From Methyloversatilis discipulorum (GTDB taxonomy: Bacteria > Pseudomonadota > Gammaproteobacteria > Burkholderiales > Rhodocyclaceae): a stretch of 64,000 nucleotides of DNA. Below the pieces are notes generated by a model. It did no database searches, was not told the origin of the DNA, and saw only the letters and a program-made list of their open reading frames with translations. Positions 19,886 to 28,314 of this stretch are shown in pieces (positions within the stretch are counted from its first letter, which is position 1; every line of letters begins with the position of its first letter). The translations under genes and the position numbers were made by a program. Where the stretch lies: the NCBI RefSeq assembly GCF_000385375.1, contig NZ_ARVV01000001.1, positions 3,162,001-3,226,000 of the forward strand, written 5' to 3'.

Positions 19886-21067
19886 TCAGAACAGTTCTAT
19901 TTCGCCTTCTTGGTAGGCCTTCTGGGCCACCGGATTCGTGCTGTCTACAACCGCCAGATGCGCCAGCGCGTCATCGACACGCTGTGCAAGTTCGGGTGAT
20001 GCATGGCCCAGCGCCGCCGCACGGGACAGTTCGCGCACGCTGGCGCACACGCCGTCGATCGCGTCGATGCGCTTCTGCACGTGGCCGATCAGCTGCGCGG
20101 TCATGTCCTGGAACTGCAGCGAGGTCACGGCGTGCGCCACCGCCTGATCCACACGCTCGACCGACGCGCCGAGGTCGACGATGGACTGCTGGCGACGTTG
20201 GTGCAGCATTTCGAGGCCGCGCACGACGGTTTCGACGCGCGTCTTCGACTCCAGAGCGAAGGTCATGTCCTGGCCGGCCATGTTGGCCAGCGCGGACTCT
20301 GTCATCTTCACGTTGGCCTGCACGCGATCGACCAGGGTGACGATCTGCTGGCTGAAGTCGCTGGTGCGCGCCGACAGGTCGCGCACTTCGTCAGCCACCA
20401 CCGCAAAACCGCGTCCAGCCTCGCCGGCGCGCGCTGCTTCGATCGCCGCATTCAGTGCGAGCAGATTGGTCTGTTTGGAAATGCCGCCGATCTCGCCGAG
20501 CAGTGCGCGCACGCCCTCGGTTTCGCGGGCAATGCCCTCGGTCAGCTCGACCAGTTCCATGCCCAGCTTGCTGTTGTGGACCACGCTGTCGACGACGCGC
20601 TGCATGGTGCCGGAGGTTTCATCGACGAAGCGCGCGAAGTCGAACTGCTGACTGCCGTCGCCGCCGGTCAGCGCCATCGCCGTCTCGCGCTGGCTCGTGG
20701 TTTCGCCGTGCATGTTGTGGAAGCTCTGCGTGAGTCCGGCAATCGCCTCGCACAGCAGTTGCTGCACGCGCGTCAGTTCCTCGTTCATCCGGCTGCATTG
20801 GTCATGAACCGAGTCGGAGCTGCCCACCACGCGCTGATGCGCAGCGTCGGGTTCGGCCCTGACGCTGTGCGCCTCTTCCGGTGCGTCCGGTGTCGGACGA
20901 CCGGACAGCAGCACCGTCAGCGTCCACAGCATCGCGGCAGCGGCAACGGACGCCAGCACGGGCAGCATGGACTGCGGCGCCAGCAGGGCGGCGGTGCCCG
21001 CACACACTGCGGATCCGGTCCAGGCGGCAAGAAGAGCGATCGGTTTTATTTTCATGACATCGGGCAT
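19886..21067 (-). CDS. Membrane-anchored MCP without periplasmic sensor
   Basis: This 393-residue protein has two adjacent membrane segments (about 8-28 and 34-54) with no periplasmic domain between them, then a short linker and an MCP signalling domain ([40 protein letters not shown]). The signal it senses is likely cytoplasmic or membrane-borne. It ends in EGEIELF, similar to the CheD tail. ATGs at 21,067 and 21,055 both lack a clear ribosome site; the promoter at 21,099-21,125 leaves a leader of only about 25 bases. It heads the MCP-cheY-cheA unit. Confidence 0.85.
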   Translation of the reverse strand: MPDVMKIKPIALLAAWTGSAVCAGTAALLAPQSMLPVLASVAAAAMLWTLTVLLSGRPTPDAPEEAHSVRAEPDAAHQRVVGSSDSVHDQCSRMNEELTRVQQLLCEAIAGLTQSFHNMHGETTSQRETAMALTGGDGSQQFDFARFVDETSGTMQRVVDSVVHNSKLGMELVELTEGIARETEGVRALLGEIGGISKQTNLLALNAAIEAARAGEAGRGFAVVADEVRDLSARTSDFSQQIVTLVDRVQANVKMTESALANMAGQDMTFALESKTRVETVVRGLEMLHQRRQQSIVDLGASVERVDQAVAHAVTSLQFQDMTAQLIGHVQKRIDAIDGVCASVRELSRAAALGHASPELAQRVDDALAHLAVVDSTNPVAQKAYQEGEIELF

Positions 21068-21098
21068 CGATAGGCAACGATACGGACTGACTTCGATC

Positions 21099-21125
21099 TT
21101 TACGGCGGTACCGGGCGAAACTTGA
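21099..21125 (-). promoter_or_regulatory. Sigma-28 type promoter of MCP-cheY-cheA
   Basis: The minus-strand -35 box TCAAGTTT (21,118-21,125) is followed by 11 bases and -10 box GCCGTAAA (21,099-21,106). This is one of the two best matches in the locus. It begins immediately after the motB stop codon. Confidence 0.8.
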
Positions 21126-22073
21126 TCAAGGTGGCGTCACCGCGCCCGCCGCCCCGGCCACGTCCTCCACGTTGACCGAACGTCCGTCCGACAGCATCGC
21201 CTGCTCGGTATCGCGGTTCAGCACGATGATGCTGATGCGACGGTTGATCGGGTTGAACGGATCGTCCTTGTCGAACGGAATGATGGAGCTCATGCCGACC
21301 ACCCGCAGCACCTTGTCCGGGTCCATGCCGCCGGCGATCAGTTCGCGCCGCGACGCGTTCGCCCGGTTGGACGACAGCTCCCAGTTCGAGAATCCGCCGA
21401 TGCCGCCGGCGAAGGGCTTGGCATCGGTATGCCCGGACAGGAAAACGCGGTTGTCCACCTGATTCAGGATGAGGCCGATCTCGCGCAGGATGACCTGGGT
21501 GTAGGGCTGCAGCCGGTCGCTGGCCGAGGCGAACATCGGCCGGTTCTGCTCGTCGACGATCTGGATGCGCAGTCCCTCGGAGGTCACGTCCAGCATGAGC
21601 TGGTTGCGGAAGGGGCGCAGGTCGGGATTGGCTTCGATGCGTGCCTCGATCTGGCTTTTCAGCTCGATCAGCTTGACGCGCTCCTGGCGCTGCTGCTCAC
21701 GCTTCATCTCCTCCGCCTTCTGGTCTTCGCTGCTGGCGCTGAGATTGATCGACCGCTGCTTGGTCTCCACCGCGCCGTACTTCACCTGACCGGACTGCCG
21801 GGTCAGATCGCGGCCGCCGCCCTGGATGACGCTCGAACTGTCGCCGGAGCCGGAACCGCCCTGCTGCGCCACCTTCAGCGGGTTCTCGAAATACTCGGCG
21901 ATCCCTTCAAGGTCGCCCTGTGCCGTCGAGCCGAGCAGCCACATCAGCAGGAAGAAGGCCATCATCGCGGTCACGAAGTCCGCGTATGCGATCTTCCAGG
22001 CGCCGCCGTGCGCACCGCCGCCGCCCTTCTTGATCTTCTTGACGATGATTGGCTGCTGGGTATCGTCGGACAT
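21126..22073 (-). CDS. motB: Flagellar stator protein MotB
   Basis: This 315-residue protein has a short basic N terminus, one membrane segment carrying the proton-binding Asp in [17 protein letters not shown], a plug/linker region and a C-terminal OmpA-like peptidoglycan-binding domain ([28 protein letters not shown]). With MotA it forms the proton-driven stator. The Asp, and lack of the usual sodium-type signature, suggests proton use, but I cannot settle the ion from sequence alone. It follows motA by 47 bases. Confidence 0.97.
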   Translation of the reverse strand: MSDDTQQPIIVKKIKKGGGGAHGGAWKIAYADFVTAMMAFFLLMWLLGSTAQGDLEGIAEYFENPLKVAQQGGSGSGDSSSVIQGGGRDLTRQSGQVKYGAVETKQRSINLSASSEDQKAEEMKREQQRQERVKLIELKSQIEARIEANPDLRPFRNQLMLDVTSEGLRIQIVDEQNRPMFASASDRLQPYTQVILREIGLILNQVDNRVFLSGHTDAKPFAGGIGGFSNWELSSNRANASRRELIAGGMDPDKVLRVVGMSSIIPFDKDDPFNPINRRISIIVLNRDTEQAMLSDGRSVNVEDVAGAAGAVTPP

Positions 22074-22120
22074 GATTCAACCGGTGAATGAGGGAGTCAG
22101 TAGAAAGGGGCTGGGCCCGC

Positions 22121-22978
22121 TCACTTGCCCTTGCGGCTCTTCACTTCGTCCTCCAGCTCCTTGAAGCTGGGGCGGTCCGGCGAGTACAGCACCTTGCGGC
22201 CGAACTCGATCGCCACCTGCGGCGCGTAGCCGTTCATGCTGGCCAGCAGCACCACCTTCATGCATTCGTAGATCTTGCCGCCCTCCTGCATCTTCTGTTC
22301 GAGCTGCGATGCGATCGGCGCGACGAAGCCGTAGGAGAGCAGGATGCCGAGGAAGGTACCGACCAGCGCGCCGCCGATCATCTTGCCCAGCACCGCCGGC
22401 GGCTGGCCGACCGAGCCCATCACGTTCACCACGCCCATCACCGCGACGACGATGCCGAAGGCCGGCACACCGTCGGCCATCTTGGACACGCAATGCACGG
22501 CGACATGCTGTTCGGAGTGGTGGGTTTCGATCTCGGCGTCCATCAGGTCGGCGATCTCGAAGGCGTTCAGGTTGCCGCCCACCATCATGCGCAGGTAGTC
22601 GGTCAGGAAATCCACCGCGTGGTGGTCGGCGAGGAAGTTGGGGTATTTGGAGAAGATGGGGCTCGATTCGGGATTCTCGACGTCGGCTTCGATCGACATC
22701 AGCCCTTCCTTGCGCACCTTTGCCAGGATTTCGTACAGCATGGCCAGCACGTCCACGTAGAAGGCCTTGTTGTAGGACGAGCCCTTGAACACCGACGGCA
22801 GCGCTGCCACCGTGGCCTTGATTGCAGCCATGCCGTTGCCGGCCACGAAGCCACCGATCATCAGACCGAAGATGGCGACGTACTCGGCGGGCACCCACAG
22901 CGCGGCCAGACTGCCGTGCAGTGCGTAGGTGCCGACCGAAGCGGCAAGGATGATCACGTAACCGATGATCAGAAACAT
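22121..22978 (-). CDS. motA: Flagellar stator protein MotA
   Basis: This 285-residue protein has four membrane segments, the first at its N terminus (MFLIIGYVIILAASVGTYAL) and two near the C-terminal third (PAFGIVVAVMGVVNVMG, LVGTFLGILLSYGFVAP). The cytoplasmic loop contains the charged residues that contact FliG. The ATG at 22,978 was chosen because AGGGAAA lies before it; longer frames run into the promoter. It is cotranscribed with motB from the promoter at 23,036. Confidence 0.97.
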   Translation of the reverse strand: MFLIIGYVIILAASVGTYALHGSLAALWVPAEYVAIFGLMIGGFVAGNGMAAIKATVAALPSVFKGSSYNKAFYVDVLAMLYEILAKVRKEGLMSIEADVENPESSPIFSKYPNFLADHHAVDFLTDYLRMMVGGNLNAFEIADLMDAEIETHHSEQHVAVHCVSKMADGVPAFGIVVAVMGVVNVMGSVGQPPAVLGKMIGGALVGTFLGILLSYGFVAPIASQLEQKMQEGGKIYECMKVVLLASMNGYAPQVAIEFGRKVLYSPDRPSFKELEDEVKSRKGK

Positions 22979-23035
22979 GGAATTTCCCTGTGTATGACGG
23001 ATGTTCGGGGCATCAATCACTGCGTGCCTGTTGGT

Positions 23036-23062
23036 CTAACGGCACCACCTCAGGAAACTTGA
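23036..23062 (-). promoter_or_regulatory. Sigma-28 type promoter of motA-motB
   Basis: The minus-strand -35 box is TCAAGTTT (23,055-23,062), followed by an 11-base spacer and -10 box GCCGTTAG (23,036-23,043). The ATG of motA is about 58 bases downstream. It lies just after the flhC terminator. Confidence 0.8.
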
Positions 23063-23100
23063 CCAAGTCTGCTGCGCAGGTGAACAGCACCCGACGCACA

Positions 23101-23133
23101 AAAAAATGCCGCTGCGGGTTGCCCCGCAGCGGC
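23101..23133 (-). terminator. Rho-independent terminator after flhC
   Basis: Perfect 11-base arms GCCGCTGCGGG / CCCGCAGCGGC enclose a 4-base loop and are followed on the minus strand by a run of T after one A. It closes the flhDC operon 50 bases after the flhC stop. Confidence 0.93.
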
Positions 23134-23183
23134 GAGCTCCTTGCTCGCGCAAGGAGGAGGTCAGACAGGAGAGAGAAAACGGA

Positions 23184-23723
23184 TCAGGCAGCGATCAGCG
23201 CCTCGCGGGCACGGCGCGTCTTGCCGGCGCGTGCGGGAATGTTGCACAGGCCGCAGACATAGCTGGCCTTCGGGTCGTAGGCATGCGCCACGAAGTGGCC
23301 GCCGCAGCAGGTGCACTTCGTGTGCTGCAGCAGCTTGGCGTCGAAGAAGCGCACCAGCGTCCAGGCGCGGGTCAGGCTCAGCACCTCTTCCATATCGTGC
23401 GTCTGCACGTGTTCCTGGTAGAGCTTGAACGCCTTGACGATGCAGTCCAGCTGGTTGAGACCGGTGTTCTGCTTGAAGAAACTGAAGAAGGACATGAACA
23501 GCGAAGCGTGAATGTTCGGCTGCCAGGTCATGAACCAGTCGGTCGAGAAAGGCAGCATGCCCTTCGGCGGCGACACGCCCTTCACTTCCTTGTACAGCTT
23601 GAGCAGGCGCTCACGCGACAGATGGGTTTCGGCTTCCAGCAGCTGCAGGCGGGCGCCCAGCTGGATCAGGTTCACCGCAAGCGCGATTTCGCGACCTTCG
23701 GAAACGATGCTCTTGTTTTTCAT
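23184..23723 (-). CDS. flhC: Flagellar master regulator subunit FlhC
   Basis: This 179-residue protein contains the zinc-binding Cys set of FlhC (CTCCGGHF and YVCGLCNIPARAGK) and the conserved STDWFMTWQPNIHASLF segment. With FlhD it forms the FlhD4C2 activator of class II flagellar genes. I chose the ATG at 23,723; the open frame upstream of it overlaps flhD. It starts 17 bases after the flhD stop. Confidence 0.96.
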   Translation of the reverse strand: MKNKSIVSEGREIALAVNLIQLGARLQLLEAETHLSRERLLKLYKEVKGVSPPKGMLPFSTDWFMTWQPNIHASLFMSFFSFFKQNTGLNQLDCIVKAFKLYQEHVQTHDMEEVLSLTRAWTLVRFFDAKLLQHTKCTCCGGHFVAHAYDPKASYVCGLCNIPARAGKTRRAREALIAA

Positions 23724-23740
23724 GACCTTGACCCCCTGGC

Positions 23741-24058
23741 TCAGGAAACCGCTTCGACCGGCTGCGCGCAGGCCAGGATGGTCGCGTGCAGGTGGGAGGT
23801 CGATGCATCCCGACCGTGGCTGGACAGCAGGCCGAGCAGGACGCGGTCGTCGAAACGCAGGCGGCACAGCATCATGTTGGCGCTGGCCATCTTCAGCACC
23901 TGCGCCGGGGAGAGCGACTCGATCATGCCGGCGACTTCCTCGCTGACACCGAGGCGGAACATCGCTGCATCACGGTCCTCGCGGATCATCTGCTGAGCGA
24001 GCATCAGATAGGCAAGATTCAGTTCGCGAATCTCGTTGAGCAAGCCGGTCGTCTTCAT
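23741..24058 (-). CDS. flhD: Flagellar master regulator subunit FlhD
   Basis: This 105-residue protein matches FlhD in length and in the segments LLNEIRELNLAYLMLAQQMI and GVSEEVAGMIESLSPAQVL. It is the non-DNA-contacting or auxiliary subunit that forms the FlhD4C2 activator with FlhC. The ATG at 24,058 follows AAGGAGGG. Its 220-base upstream region contains a sigma-28-type promoter and a perfect palindrome. Confidence 0.95.
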   Translation of the reverse strand: MKTTGLLNEIRELNLAYLMLAQQMIREDRDAAMFRLGVSEEVAGMIESLSPAQVLKMASANMMLCRLRFDDRVLLGLLSSHGRDASTSHLHATILACAQPVEAVS

Positions 24059-24183
24059 GCCTCGATCCCTCCTTGGAGCAGGTGCAGAGTGCGCCTGTGT
24101 GTGGGATGCATTCTGCCGAGAGGGGCGCCGATGCCCAATCAGGGGCTGGCGAAACTTGCTGTACGAAGGGACGAACGGAACCC

Positions 24184-24202
24184 TGTAAGAAAAATTCTTA
24201 CA
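24184..24202. promoter_or_regulatory. Perfect palindrome in flhDC upstream region
   Basis: TGTAAGAA and TTCTTACA flank AAA, 126 bases before the flhD ATG. The half sites TAAGAA/TTCTTA resemble those of NarL/FixJ-family regulators such as the RcsB box in enteric flhDC promoters, though the spacing here is one base longer. In RNA it would also form a hairpin. Confidence 0.5.
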
Positions 24203-24254
24203 TTTCGGACGTGTACGGGGAGGTGCCACCCAGAAAACCGGGCGGACAGGGCAG

Positions 24255-24281
24255 GTAACGGCAGCGCCGGGAAAAACTTAA
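24255..24281 (-). promoter_or_regulatory. Sigma-28 type promoter in front of flhDC
   Basis: The minus-strand -35 box TTAAGTTT (24,274-24,281) overlaps the stop of the upstream gene. An 11-base spacer and -10 box GCCGTTAC (24,255-24,262) follow. The predicted leader to flhD is about 190 bases. Confidence 0.65.
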
Positions 24282-26032
24282 ATCAAAAGTGAGCCGTCCA
24301 GGATGCGGGCGCAGAGCACGTCGGCGTCCACCGGTCGCGAGAAGAAATAGCCCTGGAAGCGGTCGCACTGTTCGCGCATCAGGAAGCCAAGCTGTTCAGG
24401 CGTTTCCACGCCCTCCGCCACCGTGGTCAGACGCAGGCTGCGGGCCAGCGCGATGATGACGCGGATGATTGCGGCGTCGTCCTCGTCCTCGTTGATGTCG
24501 CGGACGAAGGACTTGTCGATCTTGACGATGTCGATCGGAAAGCGCTTCAGGTAGGACAGCGACGAATAGCCGGTGCCGAAGTCATCCATCGAAATGCGGA
24601 CGCCCATGTTCTTCAGCGCCTTCAGCATGCCTATCGTCGTTTCGGCGTCCTTCATCAGCACCGACTCGGTGATTTCCAGCACCAGCTTGTCCGGCGGAAA
24701 ACCGGTGTCCTCCAGCGTGGTGCGCACGGTTTCCAGCAGCCGCGGCTGGGCGAACTGCACGGCCGACACATTGACCGACATCGACAGGTCGGTCATGCCC
24801 TGCTCGTGCCACAGCCTGCCCTGGCTGCAGGCTTCGCGCATGACCCAGGCGCCGATCTCGACGATGAGTCCGGATTCGTCAGCCAGCGGAATGAAGCGGT
24901 CCGGCGACACGACGCCGCGCTGCGGATGCTTCCAGCGCAGCAGCGCCTCGACGCCGGATGGACGACCGGTCAGGCCATTCAGGATGGGCTGGTAGTTCAG
25001 GAACAGTTCGCCGCGCTGCACCGCGTGCCGCAGGTGCGTCTCCAGCACCAGCTTCTCGGCCGAGCTGGCGCTCATTTCGCGCGCGTAGAAACTCATGCCG
25101 TTGCCGCCGGAGCGCTTCGCGCTGGCCATCGCCGCTTCGGCATTCATGATCAGGGACTGCGCATCGTCGCCGTCGTCCGGCGTCATCGCCACGCCGACCG
25201 AAGCGGTCAGGAACAGTTCGAGGCCGTCCTTGATGATCGGGGTGGAGAAGGCGTCCATCAGCCGCTGCGCAAGTGCCGACGCCAGCGCACGCGTGGTGCA
25301 GGCCGGCGCGAACACGCAGAAGCGGTCGCCGCTGAGGCGGGCGATCATCGCGCCATCGCCGGCGCGCTCTATCAGCCGGCGCACCGCTTCACGCAGCACC
25401 GCGTTGCCCGCCTCGTAACCGAAGCTGGTGTTGATGCGCAGGAAGCGGTCGATGTCCACCACCATCAGCGTGGCGTGACTGGCTTCGACGCTGCGGCGGG
25501 CGGTGTCGAGCCAGTCGTCGATCTGCGCGCGCAGCAGGGTCTGATTGGGCAGTGCCGACAAAGTGTCGAAGAAGGCCAGCGCATGGATGCGCGCATCCGC
25601 CGTCTGCACCGCGCGCCGCGTCTCGACGCCGCGCAGTTCGCGTTCGATCACCGGCACCAGACGGGCGATATTGCCCTTCTGGACGTAGTCGGCGACGCCG
25701 TTGCGCATGGCCGAGAAGGCCATGTGGTCGGAAATCTTGCCGGAGTAGATGATGAAGGGAATGTCGCGCCCGCTGCGGCGCACGACCTCGAGCGCGGACG
25801 CCGAGTCGAAGCCGGGCATGGCGTGGTCGGAAATGACCAGATCCCATTCGCGCTCTTCCAGTGCACGGGCGAGATCGCCGGCGCTGTCGACGCGCTCGGA
25901 ATACGTGTCGAGCCCGCGCGCGCTCAGTTGAGCGTTCAGCAGGAAGACATCGTCTTCATTGTCCTCGACCATCAATACCTTGATGGTTCTGAACCCTCCC
26001 ATCTTGTCAGAGTGACGGTCCATCCACTTCAT
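24278..26032 (-). CDS. Receiver-GGDEF-EAL protein, probable c-di-GMP phosphodiesterase
   Basis: This 584-residue protein has a receiver domain (about 15-135; MVEDNEDD, acceptor in LVISDHAMPG), a GGDEF-family domain (about 150-310) and an EAL domain (about 320-575). The GGDEF site reads SGDRF, so cyclase activity is unlikely. The EAL site looks intact: EALLRW, ITESVL, DDFGTGYSSL, KIDKSFV and VAEGVE. The likely role is c-di-GMP breakdown controlled by phosphorylation. It is transcribed toward flhDC from its own sigma-28-type promoter, which links it to motility. Confidence 0.9.
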   Translation of the reverse strand: MKWMDRHSDKMGGFRTIKVLMVEDNEDDVFLLNAQLSARGLDTYSERVDSAGDLARALEEREWDLVISDHAMPGFDSASALEVVRRSGRDIPFIIYSGKISDHMAFSAMRNGVADYVQKGNIARLVPVIERELRGVETRRAVQTADARIHALAFFDTLSALPNQTLLRAQIDDWLDTARRSVEASHATLMVVDIDRFLRINTSFGYEAGNAVLREAVRRLIERAGDGAMIARLSGDRFCVFAPACTTRALASALAQRLMDAFSTPIIKDGLELFLTASVGVAMTPDDGDDAQSLIMNAEAAMASAKRSGGNGMSFYAREMSASSAEKLVLETHLRHAVQRGELFLNYQPILNGLTGRPSGVEALLRWKHPQRGVVSPDRFIPLADESGLIVEIGAWVMREACSQGRLWHEQGMTDLSMSVNVSAVQFAQPRLLETVRTTLEDTGFPPDKLVLEITESVLMKDAETTIGMLKALKNMGVRISMDDFGTGYSSLSYLKRFPIDIVKIDKSFVRDINEDEDDAAIIRVIIALARSLRLTTVAEGVETPEQLGFLMREQCDRFQGYFFSRPVDADVLCARILDGSLLI

Positions 26033-26063
26033 TCCGGGTCGTGAGCACGATCAACGGGATCAA

Positions 26064-26090
26064 TGGACGGCAAGATCTGCCGAAACTTGA
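26064..26090 (-). promoter_or_regulatory. Sigma-28 type promoter of the EAL gene
   Basis: The minus-strand -35 box TCAAGTTT (26,083-26,090) is followed by 11 bases and the -10 region GCCGTCCA (26,064-26,071). The -35 is perfect; the second half of the -10 departs from consensus. It lies 32 bases from the ATG. Confidence 0.65.
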
Positions 26091-26095
26091 GCGAC

Positions 26096-26122
26096 GACTT
26101 TTGCCGGATGCGGGCAAAAGTC
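26096..26122 (-). terminator. Hairpin between HDOD-GGDEF and EAL genes
   Basis: Ten-base perfect arms GACTTTTGCC / GGCAAAAGTC with a 7-base loop lie 29 bases after the stop of the 26,151 gene and just before the next promoter. There is no external T run, so it may act as a weak terminator or processing hairpin. Confidence 0.55.
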
Positions 26123-26150
26123 TCTCTTTACCCTTTCGGTTGAGGGGGGA

Positions 26151-28112
26151 TTAGGACCTGTTCACCGCCCATTCCGCCGCGTGTGCCCGGTTGCGTCCGG
26201 CACTCTTGGCGGCGACCAGTGCCTGGTCGGCGAAAGTGAGCAGCGCGTCGGCGTCCGGCATGGCGGGCAGGCGCTCGGCCACGCCGATGCTGATCGAACT
26301 GGTCAGGCGCAGGCGACCGGCCTGCACCGGTGCCGCCGCGACGCCGGCGCACACGCGCTGCGCGCAGGCCATGGCCTGTTCGAGATCGGTGTCCGGGCAG
26401 ATGATCAGGAACTCGTCACCGCCGGTGCGGCACACCACATCCTGCGCACGCATGCATTCGCGGATCGCGCGCGCTGTCTGTTCCAGCACCTGGTCGGCGA
26501 CGTCCCGACCGTAGGTTTCATTGATCTGACGGAAGTGATCGATGTCGATCAGCAGGCAGGACAGCGGGCGCTCGCTGCGTTGCGCGATCGCCCATTCCTG
26601 AGCGACGCGGCTCATCGCGTAGCGGCGGTTCGGGAAGCCGGTCAGCGCGTCGGTCAGCGCGACCTCCTGCAGGCGGCGGTTGCTCACGCCCAGTTCAGCC
26701 GCGTAGCGGCGAATTTCCTCGCGCTCGCTCTCCAGTTCGCGCTGCATGCGCACCAGCCGCTGACCGGCGCGCAGTCGCGCTTCGAGCACGCGCGGCCGCA
26801 GCGGCTTCACCATGTAGTCATCGACGCCCGATTCGAAGGCCTCGATCAGGCGCTGATCCTCTTCGTGACTGGTGAGCAGGATGATGTAGATGTTGCGGCC
26901 CATGCGGGTCTGACGCAGCGTGCGCGTCAGTTCGAGGCCATTCATCTGCGGCATCACCCAGTCGACCACCATGATCTGCGGCTGGAACTCGAGCGCCAGG
27001 TCCATGCCGCGCACGCCGTCCTCGGCCACCGCGACCTGATAGCCGCCGCGCACCAGCAAGGTCTGCAGCGTCAGCCGGGTGGACATGTCGTCCTCGACCA
27101 CCAGCACCCGCAAGCCTTCGCTGCCCGGCGCGTCGTTGGCCGCCTGCTGCGCGGACGGCGCCGGCGCAGCGGCCGGGATGGGCGGCGGAGCCGGCACCAG
27201 GGTGTCGGCCAGACCGTCCAGGCTGGGCAAGGCATAGGCATCGACCGGCAGCATCTGCGACCAGTCCTTCCAGTCGAGGGCGACTTCCTCGCACAGCGCG
27301 GACACCTGCTCCGGCACCCACTCCATGCGTGCCGCCAGCGCACGTGCGGCGTCCAGGCTCTGCGCCCGGCTGGCTTCGTCGGCCATGCAGGCGCTTTCGA
27401 TGGCGCGGGCCAGGCCCAGCGCCATCGTCAGTCCGTATTCGCGCGAGCCGGGATCAACCGGCGTGCTCAGCGCCGACTCGTGGCCCAGCACCGCGGCGAC
27501 GAAAAAGCGCGGCATGCCCCAGTCGAGCAGCATCGCCGCACTCAGTTCGACGTGGGTCATCGCGAACGCCTGACGCTCCTGTTCGAGCAGACAGGCCGCG
27601 TCGCCGCGCGCTTCGTCGAGTACGCGCGAGTACTGCACCGGGAACACGCTGGCCAGACCGAGGGCACCGACGCCTGACAGCAGGCCGACGCTGAAGCTCT
27701 CCTCGACACCGGCGCTGCGCAGTCGCATGACGATCTTCTGCATCGCGATGGCGCGGATGACCGAACCGGTCCAGAAGCGGGTGTAGGGGAAGCTGCGGCA
27801 GAGACCTTCGCCGTTGCTCGAAATCAGCGAGAAGCCCAGCGCGAGGTTGCGCACCGCCGCCATGCCGAGCACCGCCAGCGCATCGCGCAGCGCGACCACC
27901 GGGCGCGAGCCCTGCGGCAGCGTACCGTTGGCCGCACGTACCAGACGCCCGACCAGTGCCGGATCGCCCTGGATCAGTCGAGCCAGCTCGGCCAGCGACG
28001 CGTCACCGCGCTGACTCATGCGGGCAATCGACAAGGCGATGCCCTTGGGCGACGGCAATTCGCCCGCGGCCTTTATTTCCTGGAAGCGGCGTGTATCGAT
28101 CAGGTCATTCAT
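26151..28112 (-). CDS. HDOD-receiver-GGDEF diguanylate cyclase
   Basis: This 653-residue protein has an N-terminal HDOD domain (about 10-210), an Ala/Pro linker, a receiver (LRVLVVEDDMSTRL, acceptor in IMVVDWVMPQMNG, VKPLRP) and a C-terminal GGDEF domain. The GGDEF motif is intact (RTGGDEFLII) and a product-inhibition I-site RAQD sits five residues before it. It should make c-di-GMP in response to phosphorylation. The HDOD half lacks an obvious catalytic HD pair, as is normal for that family. The ATG at 28,112 has only a weak ribosome site. It pairs functionally with the downstream EAL gene. Confidence 0.9.
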   Translation of the reverse strand: MNDLIDTRRFQEIKAAGELPSPKGIALSIARMSQRGDASLAELARLIQGDPALVGRLVRAANGTLPQGSRPVVALRDALAVLGMAAVRNLALGFSLISSNGEGLCRSFPYTRFWTGSVIRAIAMQKIVMRLRSAGVEESFSVGLLSGVGALGLASVFPVQYSRVLDEARGDAACLLEQERQAFAMTHVELSAAMLLDWGMPRFFVAAVLGHESALSTPVDPGSREYGLTMALGLARAIESACMADEASRAQSLDAARALAARMEWVPEQVSALCEEVALDWKDWSQMLPVDAYALPSLDGLADTLVPAPPPIPAAAPAPSAQQAANDAPGSEGLRVLVVEDDMSTRLTLQTLLVRGGYQVAVAEDGVRGMDLALEFQPQIMVVDWVMPQMNGLELTRTLRQTRMGRNIYIILLTSHEEDQRLIEAFESGVDDYMVKPLRPRVLEARLRAGQRLVRMQRELESEREEIRRYAAELGVSNRRLQEVALTDALTGFPNRRYAMSRVAQEWAIAQRSERPLSCLLIDIDHFRQINETYGRDVADQVLEQTARAIRECMRAQDVVCRTGGDEFLIICPDTDLEQAMACAQRVCAGVAAAPVQAGRLRLTSSISIGVAERLPAMPDADALLTFADQALVAAKSAGRNRAHAAEWAVNRS

Positions 28113-28194
28113 TCGTGAATCCGGGCTGTGCAGCAACCGTTTCAACGGGGCGACGCGCGCGTAAGCACCCCGAATCAATCGGCATTGTCTTTCC

Positions 28195-28222
28195 TTACGG
28201 CCGGGGAGTCTCCCGACTTGAG
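28195..28222 (-). promoter_or_regulatory. Weak sigma-28-like promoter of HDOD-GGDEF gene
   Basis: The minus-strand -35 region TCAAGTCG (28,215-28,222) and -10 box GCCGTAAG (28,195-28,202) are separated by 12 bases. The motif fits the local pattern but with one extra spacer base. Confidence 0.4.
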
Positions 28223-28314
28223 GGCAGCGACAAAAGTCGGCACCCCCTGCGCATCGGGCGAGCGCGGCGCTACACTCGCGAACTGCTCAGCAACGCGGCA
28301 TTGCCACCCGAAAC

